A DNA stretch of 41,711 bases from Acidobacteriota bacterium (GTDB lineage: Bacteria > Acidobacteriota > Terriglobia > Acidiferrales > UBA7541), in assembly GCA_028877145.1 (NCBI GenBank), contig JAGWOX010000005.1, positions 1-41,711 of the forward strand, written 5' to 3'. The first letter of the stretch is position 1. Each line of letters starts with the position of its first letter. Positions 40,927 to 41,711 of the stretch are shown here, piece after piece. A program made the translations under genes and the position numbers. Under the pieces are notes generated by a model. It was not told the origin of the DNA and did not search any database. It saw nothing but the letters and a program-made list of their open reading frames with translations.

Positions 40927-41711
40927 TCACCGGACCTGTTCGACCAAGTCGGCGATCGTACTCATGAGGTCGTATTTCGTAAGGATTTCCCACTGGCCAT
41001 CGCCCATGTCAACGAAGACGGCAGGGCCTTCGTGGCTGAGCAGATAGGTGAGCTTGTCGACGCTGGCGTTGTGAGGAACGACCGGCAAGGGCTGGCCCAT
41101 GGCTTCACGGATGATGAGTTTGCGGAGGTCCTTGCCCTGCAGGGCCATGTTGAGGATCTGGTCCTCGTGGATGGTGCCGATGAGCGAATCATCCTCGAAA
41201 ACGGGGAGCTGGCTGATGTCGTGGGTCTGCATGGTGTGGAGGGCGTGGAAGACGGTCTGGTAGGGGCGGGCGATGATGAGCTCCGGATGGCGGCCGAAGC
41301 GGCGCTTGGCGCGAAGGACGTCGTCGACCGAGAGCGCGACTTCGGATTCGGCGTAGTTGTGATCGCGCATCCATTCGTCGTTGTAGATTTTGCTCAGGTA
41401 GCGCATCCCGTTGTCGGGCAGGAAGGCGACGACGAAAGCGTCCGGGCCGAGCTTTTCGGCGACGCGGATCGCACCGAGCACGCAACCGCCGCCGGAACCG
41501 CCGGTGAAGATGCCTTCCTCTTTTGCCAGGCGACGCGCCCAGATGAAGCACTCCTGATCGGTGACCTGGAGGATGTCGTCAAGGATTTTCAGATCCATCG
41601 TCTTCGGAAAGAAATCTTCGCCGATGCCTTCGACGACGTACGTGAGAGCCTTCCCAACCTTGCCGGTCTTGAAATACTCGTAATACAGCGAACCGATGGG
41701 GTCGACGCCGA
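40927..41711 (-). CDS. Cystathionine beta-synthase with C-terminal CBS pair (5' end outside window)
   Basis: The frame is open to the right edge, so the N-terminus with the PLP lysine is missing. The visible 261 residues begin with DPIGSLYYEYF and VEGIGEDFFPK, the characteristic end region of CBS-type PLP enzymes, followed by GIFTGGSGGGCVLGA (phosphate-binding loop) and FLPDNGMRYLSKIYNDEWM. The C-terminus is two CBS motifs (PYQTVFHALHTMQTHDISQL and VDKLTYLLSHEGPAVF), the regulatory module of fungal and animal-type enzymes and many bacterial ones. The enzyme condenses serine and homocysteine in transsulfuration, or acts as an O-acetylserine sulfhydrylase-like variant. Stop at 40927; a 283-base gap separates it from the sortase. 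Confidence 0.92.
   Translation of the reverse strand, partial: GVDPIGSLYYEYFKTGKVGKALTYVVEGIGEDFFPKTMDLKILDDILQVTDQECFIWARRLAKEEGIFTGGSGGGCVLGAIRVAEKLGPDAFVVAFLPDNGMRYLSKIYNDEWMRDHNYAESEVALSVDDVLRAKRRFGRHPELIIARPYQTVFHALHTMQTHDISQLPVFEDDSLIGTIHEDQILNMALQGKDLRKLIIREAMGQPLPVVPHNASVDKLTYLLSHEGPAVFVDMGDGQWEILTKYDLMSTIADLVEQVR

Overview
The window looks like a chromosomal segment of a GC-rich, Gram-negative type soil bacterium, most likely an acidobacterium (Acidobacteriota). I infer this from gene content: a Ser/Thr kinase fused through one membrane helix to a TolB-like/TPR sensor, a companion HTH-TolB-TPR regulator, a TauE/DUF1634 pair, a fused homocysteine methyltransferase/methylene-THF reductase, and a sortase with one LPKTA substrate. 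No rRNA, tRNA, CRISPR array, transposase or phage structural gene was seen.

Layout. 1-5.6 kb: a truncated HTH-TolB-TPR regulator, a small secreted protein of unknown function and a large membrane Ser/Thr kinase. 5.8-10.9 kb: an accessory island. A decayed methyltransferase pseudogene is followed by a three-gene restriction-modification operon (Vsr mismatch endonuclease, C5-cytosine methyltransferase, Eco29kI-like GIY-YIG endonuclease). Convergent to it is a two-gene operon of an FRG-domain protein and a DUF262 (ParB/Srx-like) protein, translationally coupled through an 8-base overlap and with its own promoter. This pair is the best candidate here for a poorly described defence module. 11.2-14.9 kb: a small methyltransferase, an MscS-type channel with a long coiled-coil domain, and a HicBA toxin-antitoxin pair. 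14.9-20.4 kb: a protein quality-control cluster on the minus strand (hsp20, clpB, htpX) with a near-consensus promoter before hsp20, preceded by an RlmI-like 23S rRNA methyltransferase.

20.5-24.5 kb: a plus-strand run of queA, a metallophosphoesterase, a membrane-anchored beta-sandwich protein and a 501-residue protein with a PD-(D/E)XK-like C-terminus. 24.8-27.5 kb: minus-strand housekeeping genes (HNH protein, ComF, DksA/TraR-type zinc protein, GNAT). 27.6-30.4 kb: transport (TauE/SafE, DUF1634, cation/proton antiporter). 30.4-37.8 kb: an exported metallo-beta-lactamase-fold hydrolase, a LuxR-type regulator with a degenerate receiver, a CpsB-type PHP phosphatase, the fused homocysteine methyltransferase/MTHFR, an exported S41 peptidase with Arg in place of the usual catalytic Lys, and a trans-aconitate-methyltransferase-like enzyme. 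38.1-40.6 kb: two paralogous secreted proteins, the second carrying an LPKTA sorting signal and coupled to a class D-type sortase. 40.9 kb to the right edge: a truncated cystathionine beta-synthase with CBS domains.

Several intergenic regions hold compact palindromes, most of them followed by CTAC, that look like an interspersed REP-type repeat family. Large open frames opposite clpB, rlmI, mscS and the 501-residue gene are GC-rich antisense shadows and are not annotated.
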